The translations under genes and the position numbers were made by a program. From Verrucomicrobiota bacterium (GTDB taxonomy: Bacteria; Verrucomicrobiota; Verrucomicrobiia; Palsa-1439), in assembly GCA_003152315.1 (NCBI GenBank), contig PLZV01000033.1:78912-142911 (forward strand): a stretch of DNA of 64,000 bases, written 5' to 3'. Numbering within the stretch: the stretch's first letter is position 1; each line of letters opens with the position of its first letter. Shown here piece by piece: positions 17,127 to 26,015 of the stretch. Under the pieces are notes generated by a model, which was not told where the DNA came from, ran no database searches, and saw nothing but the letters and a program-made list of their open reading frames with translations.

Positions 17127-18557
17127 TCACTCCTCCCTTCGCGGCGATTCCTTGCGCGTAAAAGTATGTGTGGCCTGCCCGTAAAACGCCTCGGCGCTTT
17201 CCATGAGCGTTTCGGAAAGCGTTGGGTGCGGGTGGATCGTCGACGCGATATCGTAAGCCGTCGCGCCCATCTCGATGGCCAGGACCACCTCGCTAATCAA
17301 TTCGCCCGCGCCGTGGCCGGTGATGCCGGCGCCGAGTACGCGCTCGGTCACGGGATCGATGATCAACTTGGTCAACCCATCCGTGCGGTCGTACGTGAGG
17401 GCGCGTCCCGAAGCGCCCCACGGGAACCGCGAAACTTTCACCGCGATCCCCTTCTCCTTCGCCTCGGCTTCCGTCAAACCACACCATGCAATTTCTGGAT
17501 CTGTGAACACAACGGCGGGGACGATATATTTATCGGGCGACTCATACTCGCCCAGGATGGCATCCACCGCCACTTTCCCTTCACGCGTCGCCTTGTGCGC
17601 AAGCATCACGCCGCCGGCCACATCGCCGATCGCGTAAATCTTCGGGTCGTTCGTCTGCTGCTTCTCATTGACCTTGATGAAGCCGCGGTCGTCCTTGGTT
17701 ATCTTCGTGTTCCCGAGGCCGAGGTCGGCGTGGTTCGGCACGCGACCGACGGACACGAGCACGCGGTCGTAAAGTTCCTCGATCTTCTTGCCGTTCATCT
17801 CCATGACCACTTTGATCTGCTTGCCCACGGTCGCCATGGAAACCACCTTCGTCTTCACGCGGACTTCCTGGAATGCCCTCTCCGCGTACTTTTGAACCGG
17901 CCGCACCAGATCCGGGTCCGCCCCGGTCAAAATCGAACCCAGCGCCTCGACAACCACCACCTTGCTGCCCAGCGTCGCGTACACCGTTCCCAACTCCATG
18001 CCGATGTAGCCGCCGCCCACGATCAACAATGTCCCCGGCACATCCGGCACCTCCAGCGCCGTGCTCGAGGTCATGATGCGCGGATTCCCGAGATCAAATG
18101 CCTTCGGTATCGCGGACTTCGAACCGACCGCGATAATGGCCGCATCGTACGTGACGAACTTCTGCCCTTCCGACGTCTCGACCCGCAATGTCTTCGAGTC
18201 CTCAAAATAACCGCGACCGCACAACACGTCGACCCCGCGCAACTTGGCCAGGCTCGCAACACCGCCCGATAGCTTCCCAATGATCGTGTCCTTCCACGCG
18301 CGCAGTTTTTCCAAATCGATCTTCGGCGGCCCGAAAGTGATGCCGCGATGCTCGGATTCGCGCGCCTCGGCGATGAGTTGGGTCGCGTGCAGCAGCGCCT
18401 TGGACGGGATGCAACCGCGATTGAGGCAGACGCCCCCCAGGACTTTCTCCATCTCAACGAGCAGCACTTTCTTGCCCTTGTCCGCGGCGTAGAATGCCGC
18501 CGCGTACCCGCCCGGGCCCGCGCCCAACACCACAACTTCCGTCTTGATCGACTCCAT
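17127..18557 (-). CDS. lpdA: dihydrolipoyl dehydrogenase (PDH E3)
   Basis: A 476-aa flavoprotein that reoxidises dihydrolipoamide on the E2 subunit and reduces NAD+. It has the N-terminal FAD fold GAGPGGYAAA, the redox disulphide GGVCLNRGCIPSK (Cys44/Cys49), the NAD-binding GGGYIGMELG, the second FAD motif YAIGDVAGG and the C-terminal active-site HPHPTLSE. Length is normal. It is the last gene of aceE-aceF-lpdA, 24 bases after aceF, so this copy serves the pyruvate dehydrogenase complex. Confidence 0.95.
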   Translation of the reverse strand: MESIKTEVVVLGAGPGGYAAAFYAADKGKKVLLVEMEKVLGGVCLNRGCIPSKALLHATQLIAEARESEHRGITFGPPKIDLEKLRAWKDTIIGKLSGGVASLAKLRGVDVLCGRGYFEDSKTLRVETSEGQKFVTYDAAIIAVGSKSAIPKAFDLGNPRIMTSSTALEVPDVPGTLLIVGGGYIGMELGTVYATLGSKVVVVEALGSILTGADPDLVRPVQKYAERAFQEVRVKTKVVSMATVGKQIKVVMEMNGKKIEELYDRVLVSVGRVPNHADLGLGNTKITKDDRGFIKVNEKQQTNDPKIYAIGDVAGGVMLAHKATREGKVAVDAILGEYESPDKYIVPAVVFTDPEIAWCGLTEAEAKEKGIAVKVSRFPWGASGRALTYDRTDGLTKLIIDPVTERVLGAGITGHGAGELISEVVLAIEMGATAYDIASTIHPHPTLSETLMESAEAFYGQATHTFTRKESPRREE

Positions 18558-18581
18558 TGCTTTCCTTTGCTGAACCAGATC

Positions 18582-19865
18582 TTAAATCTTAACGCCCGCT
18601 TCCTTGAATTGTTCAAGCGCCTGCACCACCTCGACAGTAAACCGCGCCGCCGTCCCGCCGTCAATGACGCGATGATCGTACGACAACCCCAGTGGCAGCA
18701 GCATGCGCTTCACAATCTTCGCACCGCGAACGACCGGCTTCAAGACACCGCGCCCCACCCCCAGGATCGCGACCTCGGGTTTGTTGACGATCGGCGTGAA
18801 AAAGCTGCTGCCGATGCCGCCCTGGTTCGAGATGGTGAAGGTGCCACCCTTCAAATCGTCGGCGGAAACCTTCCGCTGGCGCGCTTTCTCGGCCAACTCG
18901 GCCAGTTCCTTCGAAAGTTGCAGCAGGCTTTTCTTGTCCACATCGCGAATCACGGGCACGAGCAACCCCTGCTCGGTATCGACAGCAATGCCGATGTGAT
19001 AGTACTTCTTAAAAACAATTTCCTCGCTCGCCTCATCCAGGCTGCTGTTGAACGTCGGGTACTTCTTCAGCACTTCGACAACCGCCTTCATCAGGAACGG
19101 CGTCAGTGTGAGGTTTCCGCCCTTCTTCTTATACTTCGCAATGTATTTCTTCCGTAGCGCCCCGATGCCGGTAATGTCGGCCTCGTCAAACTGGGTCACG
19201 CGCGGAACGCTGGCCCACGACTCGTGCATGCGCTGGGCAATGATCTTGCGCAGGGATGTCAAAGGCTGACGGTCAACCGGACCCCACTTCGCAAAATCGA
19301 TCTTCTCCGTCGTTGGTTTGGACGCGGATGCCGTGGGCGAAGGCGCGGCAGCCATCTGTTGAAGCTGCTGCACGTAAGCACGCAGGTCTTCCACCGAGAT
19401 ACGCCCACCGCGTTCGCTGCCGCGCACATAAGACAAATCAATACCCAAATCGCGCGCCAATTTGCGAACGGTCGGCGAGGCAGCCACGGCCCCGTTCGTA
19501 ACCGGTTCTCCCTGAACGACGACCCTGGGAACCTCCGCGAGCGGACGTTGGGGCTGCGCAACCGCTACAGCCGCCGGGGGTGTTGTAGGCCGCGTGCCCT
19601 CACGCGGCGCTTCTTTCACAGGCGTTGCCGCGCCATCGTCCGCCAATGAAAGAATCGGCTGGCCGGCTGAAATCTTGTCGCCTTCCTTGACGTAGAGTTT
19701 GTCGACGCGACCAGAGGCGCTGGCCGGGATCGGCGCCACGGCCTTCTCGTTTTCCAATTCGAGGATCGTCTGACCCTCTTTGATCTGATCGCCCGGTTTG
19801 ACGAAGATGCTGACGACCGTTCCCGACTCAGCCCCTTCGCCTAAACGCGGTAACTTGATATCCAT
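18582..19865 (-). CDS. aceF: pyruvate dehydrogenase E2, dihydrolipoamide acetyltransferase
   Basis: A 427-aa E2 subunit. Residues 1-75 are one lipoyl domain with the modified lysine in LENEKAV (Lys41). A Pro/Ala/Thr-rich linker follows, then a peripheral subunit-binding domain (TVRKLARDLGIDL ... GRISVEDLRAYV). The C-terminal 230 residues are the catalytic core, ending in SYDHRVIDGGTAARF with the active-site His and Asp. With a single lipoyl domain it is shorter than the three-lipoyl E. coli enzyme. It transfers acetyl from lipoate to CoA. Sits between aceE (30 bases) and lpdA (24 bases) in one operon. Confidence 0.95.
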   Translation of the reverse strand: MDIKLPRLGEGAESGTVVSIFVKPGDQIKEGQTILELENEKAVAPIPASASGRVDKLYVKEGDKISAGQPILSLADDGAATPVKEAPREGTRPTTPPAAVAVAQPQRPLAEVPRVVVQGEPVTNGAVAASPTVRKLARDLGIDLSYVRGSERGGRISVEDLRAYVQQLQQMAAAPSPTASASKPTTEKIDFAKWGPVDRQPLTSLRKIIAQRMHESWASVPRVTQFDEADITGIGALRKKYIAKYKKKGGNLTLTPFLMKAVVEVLKKYPTFNSSLDEASEEIVFKKYYHIGIAVDTEQGLLVPVIRDVDKKSLLQLSKELAELAEKARQRKVSADDLKGGTFTISNQGGIGSSFFTPIVNKPEVAILGVGRGVLKPVVRGAKIVKRMLLPLGLSYDHRVIDGGTAARFTVEVVQALEQFKEAGVKI

Positions 19866-19895
19866 TCGAGTTTCCTTTTGGCGGGATCGACGCGC

Positions 19896-22631
19896 CTACA
19901 CCGTAAACGGGTACGCTTTTTCAGGATCAACCTTCAGATCCTTGATCGCCTGCCCGACAACACTCATCTCAATCGCACCCTTCTTCGCCAGCGAGTAGAG
20001 CGTGGCGATGACGGTGCTTTCGGCGTCGATCTCAAAGAAGCGGCGCAGGTTTTCACGGGTGTCGCTGCGGCCAAAACCGTCCGTCCCGAGCGTATCAAGT
20101 CCGCCGGGCACCCACGGCGCGATCTGGTCGGGCACGAGCTTGATGTTGTCCGAAACGGCCACAAACACGCCCTGCTCACTCTGCAAAAGCGTCTCCAAGT
20201 AAGACTTTCGCGGCGGCTCGGTCGGATGCAGCATGTTCCAACGGCTCGCGCGCTGCACATCGGTCTTCAGCAGTTTGTAACTCGTCGCGCTCCACACGTC
20301 GGCGGAAACATCGTACCGCTCCGCAAGAATCTCCTGCGCCCGCAACGCCTGGCGGATAATCGTGCCGCTGCCGAAAATGTGGGCCTTGTGTTTCTTGCCT
20401 TCCGCGCCCTTGCGGAATTTATAGAGCCCCTTGAGAATACCATCTTCCACGCCCTCGGGCATCGGTGGCATCGGGTAATTCTCATTGTAGAGCGAAAGAT
20501 AATAAAACACATCCTCGCCTTCCTGGTACATGCGGCGCATCCCGTCCTGGACGATCACCGCGATCTCATAGGCGAACGCGGGATCATAGGCCATCAACGT
20601 CGGGATCGTCGCCGCCATCAACTGGCTGTGGCCGTCCTGATGCTGCAGCCCCTCGCCATTCAGCGAGGTCCGGCCCGCCGTCGCGCCGAGCAGAAAACCC
20701 TTGGCACGGATGTCGCCCGCCAACCACATCAGGTCGCCGATGCGCTGGAAGCCGAACATCGAGTAATAAATGTAAAAAGGAATCATGTTCACGGCGTGGT
20801 TCGCGTACGCCGTGCCTGCGGCAATGAACGATGACATCGACCCGGCCTCGGTGATGCCCTCTTCGAGAATCTGTCCGTCCTTCGTCTCGTGATAGTACAA
20901 CAATGCCTCCCGATCGACGGGTTCGTAAAGCTGCCCTCTCGGCGCGTAGATGCCTATCTCGCGAAACAGCGCATCCATCCCGAAAGTGCGTGCCTCATCA
21001 GGGATGATCGGCACGATATGCTTCCCAATTTTGCTGTTGCGCAACAACATGCTGAGCAGTCGCACGAACGCCATCGTCGTCGACGCTTCCAGATGCCCCG
21101 AGCCCTTAAACAGCTCGCCAAATTCGTTGCGGGCCGGTATCTCGATCTTCGGCGCCCGCACCACCCGCGCCGGCAGGAACCCACCCAGCGCCTTGCGGCG
21201 TTCGAGCAGGTACTTCGTCTCGGGACTGTCCAAAGGCGGACGGTAAAACGGCGTCTGCGCCACTTCTTCATCGCTGATCGGCACGCCAAAGCGCTCACGA
21301 AACTCGCGCAGCTCTTTTTCGTTCATCTTCTTCTGCTGGTGGCTGATGTTGCGGCCCTCACCGGCTTCGCCGAGGCCGTATCCCTTGACGGTCTTCGCGA
21401 GAATCACCGTCGGCGCGCCCTTGTGCTCCACCGCCGCCTTGAACGCCGCGTAAACCTTCTGTGGGTCGTGACCGCCACGCACGAGCTTGTGAATCTGGTC
21501 GTCTGAAAGGTCGTTCACCAATTCGAGCAGTTCGGGATACTTGCCGAAGAAATGTTTACGCGTGTAACTACCCGGCTCCACCGAATATTTCTGATAGTCG
21601 CCATCGACCGCTTCCTCCATGCGCTTGGCCAACAGCCCCGTCTTGTCCGCACGCAGCAACCGATCCCAATTCGAGCCCCAGATGACCTTGATCACATTCC
21701 AGCCCGCACCACGGAATGCCGCTTCCAGTTCCTGGATAATCTTGCCATTGCCGCGTACGGGTCCGTCGAGCCGCTGGAGATTGCAGTTGACCACCCAAAC
21801 CAGGTTGTCCAGTCCTTCGCGCGAAGCCAGTGTCAGCGCGCCAAGCGTTTCCGGTTCATCGCTCTCGCCGTCGCCGACAAAGCACCACACCTTCGGCTCC
21901 TCCCCGTGAACCAGGCCGCGCGCGCGCAGGTACCGATTGAACCGCGCCTGGTAAATCGACATGATTGGACCGAGCCCCATCGACACCGTTGGGAATTGCC
22001 AGAAGTCCGGCATCAAATACGGATGCGGGTACGAAGACAACCCGCCGCCCTCGGCAAGTTCCTGGCGAAAATGCAGCAGATGACGCTCATCCAGCCGGCG
22101 CTCGAGGAAGGCGCGCGCATAGTTCCCCGGCGAAGCATGGCCCTGGAAATAAACCAAATCACCAACTCGGTTGCCGTCGCCACCATGGAAGAAATGGTTG
22201 AAGCCGACTTCATACAACGTGGCGCAAGAGGCGTACGTGGAGATGTGGCCGCCGAGTCCTGCGTGCTCCCGGTTGGCATTGACGACCATGGCCATGGCGT
22301 TCCACCGCGTGAGGCTCTTGATGCGGCGTTCCAGTTCACGATTACCCGGATACGCCGGCTCGTCCTCGGGGGGAATCGTGTTCACATACGGCGTGCTGAC
22401 GGTCGACGGCAGCTTGATCCCCGCTTCCCGCAACCGCTTCAACAGCTTGCTCAACACCAGCGAGGCGTGCTCCGTGCCCTGGTTCTTGAGCACGTATTCC
22501 AGGATGAATTCGAGCGAATCCACCCACCGCTGGTCTTCGCCGCCATTCTTGCTCGGGGCCGGAACGACAGGCGGTTCCAACCGCCCCGTGGATGGCGTAC
22601 TTTGTTGTTGTTCTTTTGTGTCCGCTTTCAC
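19896..22631 (-). CDS. aceE: pyruvate dehydrogenase E1, homodimeric type
   Basis: A 911-aa thiamine-diphosphate enzyme of the homodimeric E1 type. It decarboxylates pyruvate and acetylates E2 lipoate. The ThDP/Mg motif is VGDGESDEPETLGAL; the substrate channel region contains GLGGHISTYASC, and the second half has HQDGHSQL. It is first in the operon and transcribed away from the lipoyl-ligase gene, with a 56-base divergent gap that must hold both promoters. Length is normal for this family. Confidence 0.95.
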   Translation of the reverse strand: MKADTKEQQQSTPSTGRLEPPVVPAPSKNGGEDQRWVDSLEFILEYVLKNQGTEHASLVLSKLLKRLREAGIKLPSTVSTPYVNTIPPEDEPAYPGNRELERRIKSLTRWNAMAMVVNANREHAGLGGHISTYASCATLYEVGFNHFFHGGDGNRVGDLVYFQGHASPGNYARAFLERRLDERHLLHFRQELAEGGGLSSYPHPYLMPDFWQFPTVSMGLGPIMSIYQARFNRYLRARGLVHGEEPKVWCFVGDGESDEPETLGALTLASREGLDNLVWVVNCNLQRLDGPVRGNGKIIQELEAAFRGAGWNVIKVIWGSNWDRLLRADKTGLLAKRMEEAVDGDYQKYSVEPGSYTRKHFFGKYPELLELVNDLSDDQIHKLVRGGHDPQKVYAAFKAAVEHKGAPTVILAKTVKGYGLGEAGEGRNISHQQKKMNEKELREFRERFGVPISDEEVAQTPFYRPPLDSPETKYLLERRKALGGFLPARVVRAPKIEIPARNEFGELFKGSGHLEASTTMAFVRLLSMLLRNSKIGKHIVPIIPDEARTFGMDALFREIGIYAPRGQLYEPVDREALLYYHETKDGQILEEGITEAGSMSSFIAAGTAYANHAVNMIPFYIYYSMFGFQRIGDLMWLAGDIRAKGFLLGATAGRTSLNGEGLQHQDGHSQLMAATIPTLMAYDPAFAYEIAVIVQDGMRRMYQEGEDVFYYLSLYNENYPMPPMPEGVEDGILKGLYKFRKGAEGKKHKAHIFGSGTIIRQALRAQEILAERYDVSADVWSATSYKLLKTDVQRASRWNMLHPTEPPRKSYLETLLQSEQGVFVAVSDNIKLVPDQIAPWVPGGLDTLGTDGFGRSDTRENLRRFFEIDAESTVIATLYSLAKKGAIEMSVVGQAIKDLKVDPEKAYPFTV

Positions 22632-22687
22632 AATGTTACCGAGCCGTTAATTGAATAGTAGCTCTTTTCCGACCAAATCCAAGTGCC

Positions 22688-23407
22688 ATGAAATACTTAG
22701 ACCGAACCCTCCGCACTCCGCAAGAGAATCTCGCGGGCGACGAGGCGCTTCTCGATTGGTGCGAGGAAGAGTCGGGCGACGAAATCCTCCGCTTCTGGGA
22801 GCCTCGCCAACACTTCGTCGTACTCGGATATTCTAACAGAACCCGCACAGAAGTGAACCTCGATTCCTGCAAAATGCTGGCTATCCCGGTGCTGCGCCGG
22901 TGCAGCGGCGGCGGGACGGTCTTGCAGGGGCCGGGTTGCCTGACTTACGCGCTCGTCCTCAAAATCCACAGCGACTTACCACTCGCGAACATTGCCGAAG
23001 CCAATGCGTTCATCATGAACCGAAACCGCAACGCGCTGAACCCACTGCTCGACGGCAAGGTCCTCATCCAGGGCCACACCGACCTGACGCTGCAAGGGCT
23101 CAAATTCTCCGGCAACTCGCAACGCCGTAAACGGCATTTCCTCCTCTTCCACGGCTCCTTCCTGCTCAACCTCGATCTCGCGCTGGTGGAACAAGCGTTG
23201 CAGATGCCCTCCCAACAACCGCAGTATCGCCGCCGCCGCGCCCACAAGGACTTCCTCACAAACCTCGATTTGCCGGCGGACGACATTAAGGAAGCGATAA
23301 AGCGCGTTTGGAATGCGGGCGACGCGTTGAACGAGATTCCCAAGAAGCGCGTGGAACAGCTTGTGCAAGAGAAATACGCCACCGACGCATGGAACTTGAA
23401 ATTCTGA
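22688..23407 (+). CDS. lipoate-protein ligase/lipoyltransferase family protein
   Basis: A 239-aa protein of the BPL/LplA/LipB fold. The substrate loop is RRCSGGGTVLQGPG, followed by a strand LTYALVL and the GLKFSGNSQRRKR region with the conserved lysine-containing turn typical of LplA-like enzymes. It probably attaches lipoyl or octanoyl groups to the E2 lipoyl lysine. Being divergent from aceE, 56 bases away, fits this role: the window has one lipoylated target (aceF) and one ligase. Whether it uses free lipoate or transfers it between proteins cannot be told from sequence. Confidence 0.8.
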   Translation: MKYLDRTLRTPQENLAGDEALLDWCEEESGDEILRFWEPRQHFVVLGYSNRTRTEVNLDSCKMLAIPVLRRCSGGGTVLQGPGCLTYALVLKIHSDLPLANIAEANAFIMNRNRNALNPLLDGKVLIQGHTDLTLQGLKFSGNSQRRKRHFLLFHGSFLLNLDLALVEQALQMPSQQPQYRRRRAHKDFLTNLDLPADDIKEAIKRVWNAGDALNEIPKKRVEQLVQEKYATDAWNLKF

Positions 23408-23423
23408 TCTCCGTCCTATATCC

Positions 23424-23451
23424 CCCTCTCCCTATCATCAAGGGGAGAGGG
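23424..23451. repeat. CCCTCTCCC/GGGAGAGGG hairpin
   Basis: A 9-bp perfect stem with a 10-nt loop, followed by TTAGGGTGAGGG. This widespread intergenic hairpin word is found in unrelated genomes. It lies just past the ligase stop codon and could act as a weak transcription barrier; no U-run follows. Confidence 0.45.
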
Positions 23452-23522
23452 TTAGGGTGAGGGTATGAATTGTCCCGCTTCTCCCCGTTGCACAGCGCCA
23501 CGTTACGCGCTACAATCCTCCC

Positions 23523-23957
23523 ATGAAAATCCCCGGTCTTCGCAGTCCACATGAAAAGCTTGGCGACATTGTGTACGTTGGCCGCATGCTCGACAAGATT
23601 CGCCTCCACGCGCTCGGCAAGTTGCCCGAGGATTACCATAAGGCCCTCGGCGGCGGATTCGACGCCCGTTGCTGCGCCTTCCTGGGCGTGAAATACGAAG
23701 ATGTTGCCGTCCGCGTCAAGCTGGGCGGCGAGGATGCCGACATGCTCGAATGGTGTTTCACCAATGGACGGAAGCCGTCACCCGAAGAAATCGAAGTCTG
23801 GAACAGCTACCTACGCAAACGCGGTTGGCGCGACGACGCCAGCCAGCGCCTCGCGGAACGCAAAAAAGAATTCGGCATCTCGGACCGCGATGACATTCAA
23901 ACCTTCTTCGATATCCTCGACCTCGACGAAGGCAACGAAATCCGCACGCAGTGGTGA
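23523..23957 (+). CDS. DUF5069 family protein
   Basis: A 144-aa soluble protein that I recognise as DUF5069 from the opening pattern (PGLRSPHEKLGDIVYVGRMLDKIR) and the repeated acidic-aromatic motif (DADMLEWCFTNGRKPS). These proteins are common in Verrucomicrobia and Planctomycetes; their function is unknown. No membrane segment or signal. It stands alone, 116 bases after the ligase gene, with an ordinary ATG start and no clear ribosome-binding site. Confidence 0.75.
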   Translation: MKIPGLRSPHEKLGDIVYVGRMLDKIRLHALGKLPEDYHKALGGGFDARCCAFLGVKYEDVAVRVKLGGEDADMLEWCFTNGRKPSPEEIEVWNSYLRKRGWRDDASQRLAERKKEFGISDRDDIQTFFDILDLDEGNEIRTQW

Positions 23958-24170
23958 TGTAGGTCGTTGGTAGGGCGTGGTGGCCCACCGCGCCGTGCTG
24001 CTTTTACTATATTCAGGCTGCGAAGCCCGGCCTTGTCAGGGCCAAGTCCGAAACCACCGAGACGGATAAGGCCGATGCCTCGAAGTTTGAATCGGAACGC
24101 ACCCGTTAATATCACTGTGATACTAAACGCAACGGCTGTGCGGGCCGCTATTGCAAGCAGGGCGCAGAAC

Positions 24171-24191
24171 TTCAAATTAAGACACTACCCG
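24171..24191 (-). repeat. 21-bp repeat (GTAGTGTCTTAATTTG core), copy 2
   Basis: Exact reverse complement of 608-628. The preceding bases also match if five are skipped. It falls just before a gene whose N-terminus seems to be missing, so it may mark a rearrangement border. Confidence 0.55.
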
Positions 24192-24223
24192 CCGGCCTGC
24201 TTCTTACGGTAATTGTCTTCATA

Positions 24224-24667
24224 GTGAAGTCGCGGCTTGGTACCCAGCCCAAGTTGCGCGTCCGCATTCTTGGCGAACTGTACAGTTCCACGGCAGCTGG
24301 GCCACGCAGAATCAAGTGCATTTGGCAAGACTACCTAGAGATATATAATTCCACGGCCTTCAACGCACTCGGCGTTGCCTTCGTTTGGCCAGATCCTGTT
24401 CGCAAGCTCCCACTTACGCAGTTCGAGCCACCGCATGTCAACGCGATGGAAACGAGGAGCCTCAAGTTCAAAACAGAAAGGGACTTTCCAAAAGAACAGG
24501 TGGTCGCGTGTAGGGACCGCTTCAAAGAACTACTCCCGGACGAGCTGAAGACGGCTGTCCTATTTTTGCAGTACCAGAACGACAAGGGAATCACTTTCTA
24601 CACTCGCTACGAACGCAATGGTGATACAGAGAACTCAATGTTTCATCGGTTCAGACCAAAATCGTGA
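24224..24667 (+). CDS. hypothetical protein, possibly 5'-truncated
   Basis: A 147-aa frame from GTG 24224. The body has normal protein character (VRILGELYS ... FKTERDFPKEQVVACRDRFKELLPDELKTAVLFLQYQND) but no family that I know. The frame stays open upstream to 24110 and would add a hydrophobic helix (LLLTVIVFIV) directly before the present start, yet no ATG, GTG or TTG exists there. The upstream part runs through the 21-bp repeat at 24171. A lost N-terminal signal-anchor is likely. The composition is less GC-rich than its neighbours, so it may have been acquired. Confidence 0.45.
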   Translation: MKSRLGTQPKLRVRILGELYSSTAAGPRRIKCIWQDYLEIYNSTAFNALGVAFVWPDPVRKLPLTQFEPPHVNAMETRSLKFKTERDFPKEQVVACRDRFKELLPDELKTAVLFLQYQNDKGITFYTRYERNGDTENSMFHRFRPKS

Positions 24668-24801
24668 ACGTTCATTAAACTCCACCCTTTATCTATCTAC
24701 ACCACTGCCGCCTCCCGCGATAGCACGGGCTGAAGGTTTGCCGCCAGCACTTTCCGTTTATCTCGCAGCCGCGCAAATAAAACATCTTGCCGACTCGCCT
24801 C

Positions 24802-25290
24802 CTATTTCCAGCTGGCAATGTCGTCACCATTACCGTGCTCGTCGAGGCGATTCGGCCCACACGAGTAGACGCGCACATTCGGATCGGCCGAGATCCGATA
24901 CGGTTCACCCCAAGGATCGAGAAACTCCCCGGCTCGATTCATTTCGGAGGGCAAGGCCTCGACGTAGTCAACCTTCTTGGGGTTCTGGCCGTCGATGGAT
25001 TCGCCCCGCAACAGCCGGCAAATCTCGCCCCGCGTGCCCTGCGGATAGCCACCGTTTTCGAGAACGAAACCATCCAGCGCCAAGGCGATCACCTGCACGT
25101 CGTGCCGGGCTTGGGAATGTTTACTGAAGTGGTGTACCGTGAAAGCGCTTACCACCGCCGTCGCAAGAATCAAAATGGAAAGGGCAACCCAGAAAAGCGC
25201 CGGCTTCTTCTTCAGGGTTTGTCCAAGCGGTCGCGCAGCTTGAGTGCTTCCGCTTTCCACTGCTGACTCTCGAACTGTTGGTCCGGCCAC
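24802..25290 (-). CDS. pseudopilin-like protein (GspG C-terminal type)
   Basis: Up to 162 aa. It has a basic stretch, one membrane helix (ALFWVALSILILATAVVSAF), then a soluble domain with the type II secretion GspG-like ending: GYP, DPWGEPYRI, SCGPN and a final GNGDDI, which forms the calcium/loop region in major pseudopilins. No prepilin peptidase motif precedes the helix, so it is probably a membrane-anchored relative, not a processed pilin. The start is uncertain: GTG 25290 and GTG 25260 overlap the upstream gene, while CTG 25215 overlaps its TGA stop. It is last in the hpnD operon. Confidence 0.65.
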   Translation of the reverse strand: MAGPTVRESAVESGSTQAARPLGQTLKKKPALFWVALSILILATAVVSAFTVHHFSKHSQARHDVQVIALALDGFVLENGGYPQGTRGEICRLLRGESIDGQNPKKVDYVEALPSEMNRAGEFLDPWGEPYRISADPNVRVYSCGPNRLDEHGNGDDIASWK

Positions 25291-26015
25291 GGTTTCGCCT
25301 CCAAAACTTTGCGCAACGCTTCTCTCGCCTCGTCCGCACGGCCATTATCGCGCAGCGCTTCGGCCAGATAAAGATAATTTTCCGGATAGTCGGGGAACAA
25401 CTCCGTCGCGTGCTGCAACAACCGCAACGCCTTGCGCGGACTGCCGATGCTCGTCGGTGGAGGTGGTGTGCGCAAATGCAAGATGCCCAGAATGCGCGGA
25501 GGCCCCGCCAAATCATAACGCTCATCAAGTTCCATCGCCCGTTTCAGCGCCGTTTCCATCTCCCCCACCGCGCTCAACCCGTACGAGCGATCCTCTTTGG
25601 CCAGCAACCCGACATTGAGCGCATACCAGTAGTAACCCTCGACGCCATCCGTCTTCAAGGCGCGCGCCTGCCGCGCCAGTACCACTCCCCGCCGCGCCGC
25701 TTCCAGCCGAAACCCATCGCGCGTTTCGTTCTCCGCCAGAAATGCCAGCGCCTCCGCCGCCTGCCATTGCGCGTCGTAGTCGTCACGCAATGTGCGGGCC
25801 GCTTGTTCAAGCAAGCGCGCGGCATTGCTGACCGGTACCAGTCCGCGCGGCTGTTCCCCGTATAGCGCCAGTCCATCCACACGCGCCTTTTGCGCTTCTT
25901 CCGTGGTGAGAGCCAACGGTTGTTGGGGGTCGACACGCACGTTTCGCACGGCCCGGCAACCGCACACTGCCGCAATCAGCGCTCCGAGCAGTAACAGCGC
26001 TGGCCTATTTGCCAT
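25212..26015 (-). CDS. TPR-like lipoprotein
   Basis: A 267-aa probable lipoprotein. The N-terminus ANRPALLLLGALIAAVCGC has a lipobox-like VCG-C. The rest is alpha-helical with tetratricopeptide-like repeats (ALAFLAENETRDG, YLYLAEALRDNGRADEAREALRKVL), resembling the TatT-type partner of periplasmic binding proteins. The start ATG 26015 overlaps the stop of the upstream PhnD-like gene by 11 bases, indicating translational coupling; an extension to 26102 would be antisense to nothing but lies inside that gene and is rejected. It may act with the PhnD-like protein, which is an inference from context. Confidence 0.7.
   Translation of the reverse strand: MANRPALLLLGALIAAVCGCRAVRNVRVDPQQPLALTTEEAQKARVDGLALYGEQPRGLVPVSNAARLLEQAARTLRDDYDAQWQAAEALAFLAENETRDGFRLEAARRGVVLARQARALKTDGVEGYYWYALNVGLLAKEDRSYGLSAVGEMETALKRAMELDERYDLAGPPRILGILHLRTPPPPTSIGSPRKALRLLQHATELFPDYPENYLYLAEALRDNGRADEAREALRKVLEAKPWPDQQFESQQWKAEALKLRDRLDKP

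Noticed and set aside
24110..24223. Upstream extension adding a membrane helix to the 24224 gene
   Set aside because: Coding-like but has no start codon and crosses the 21-bp repeat; recorded as a possible truncation instead.
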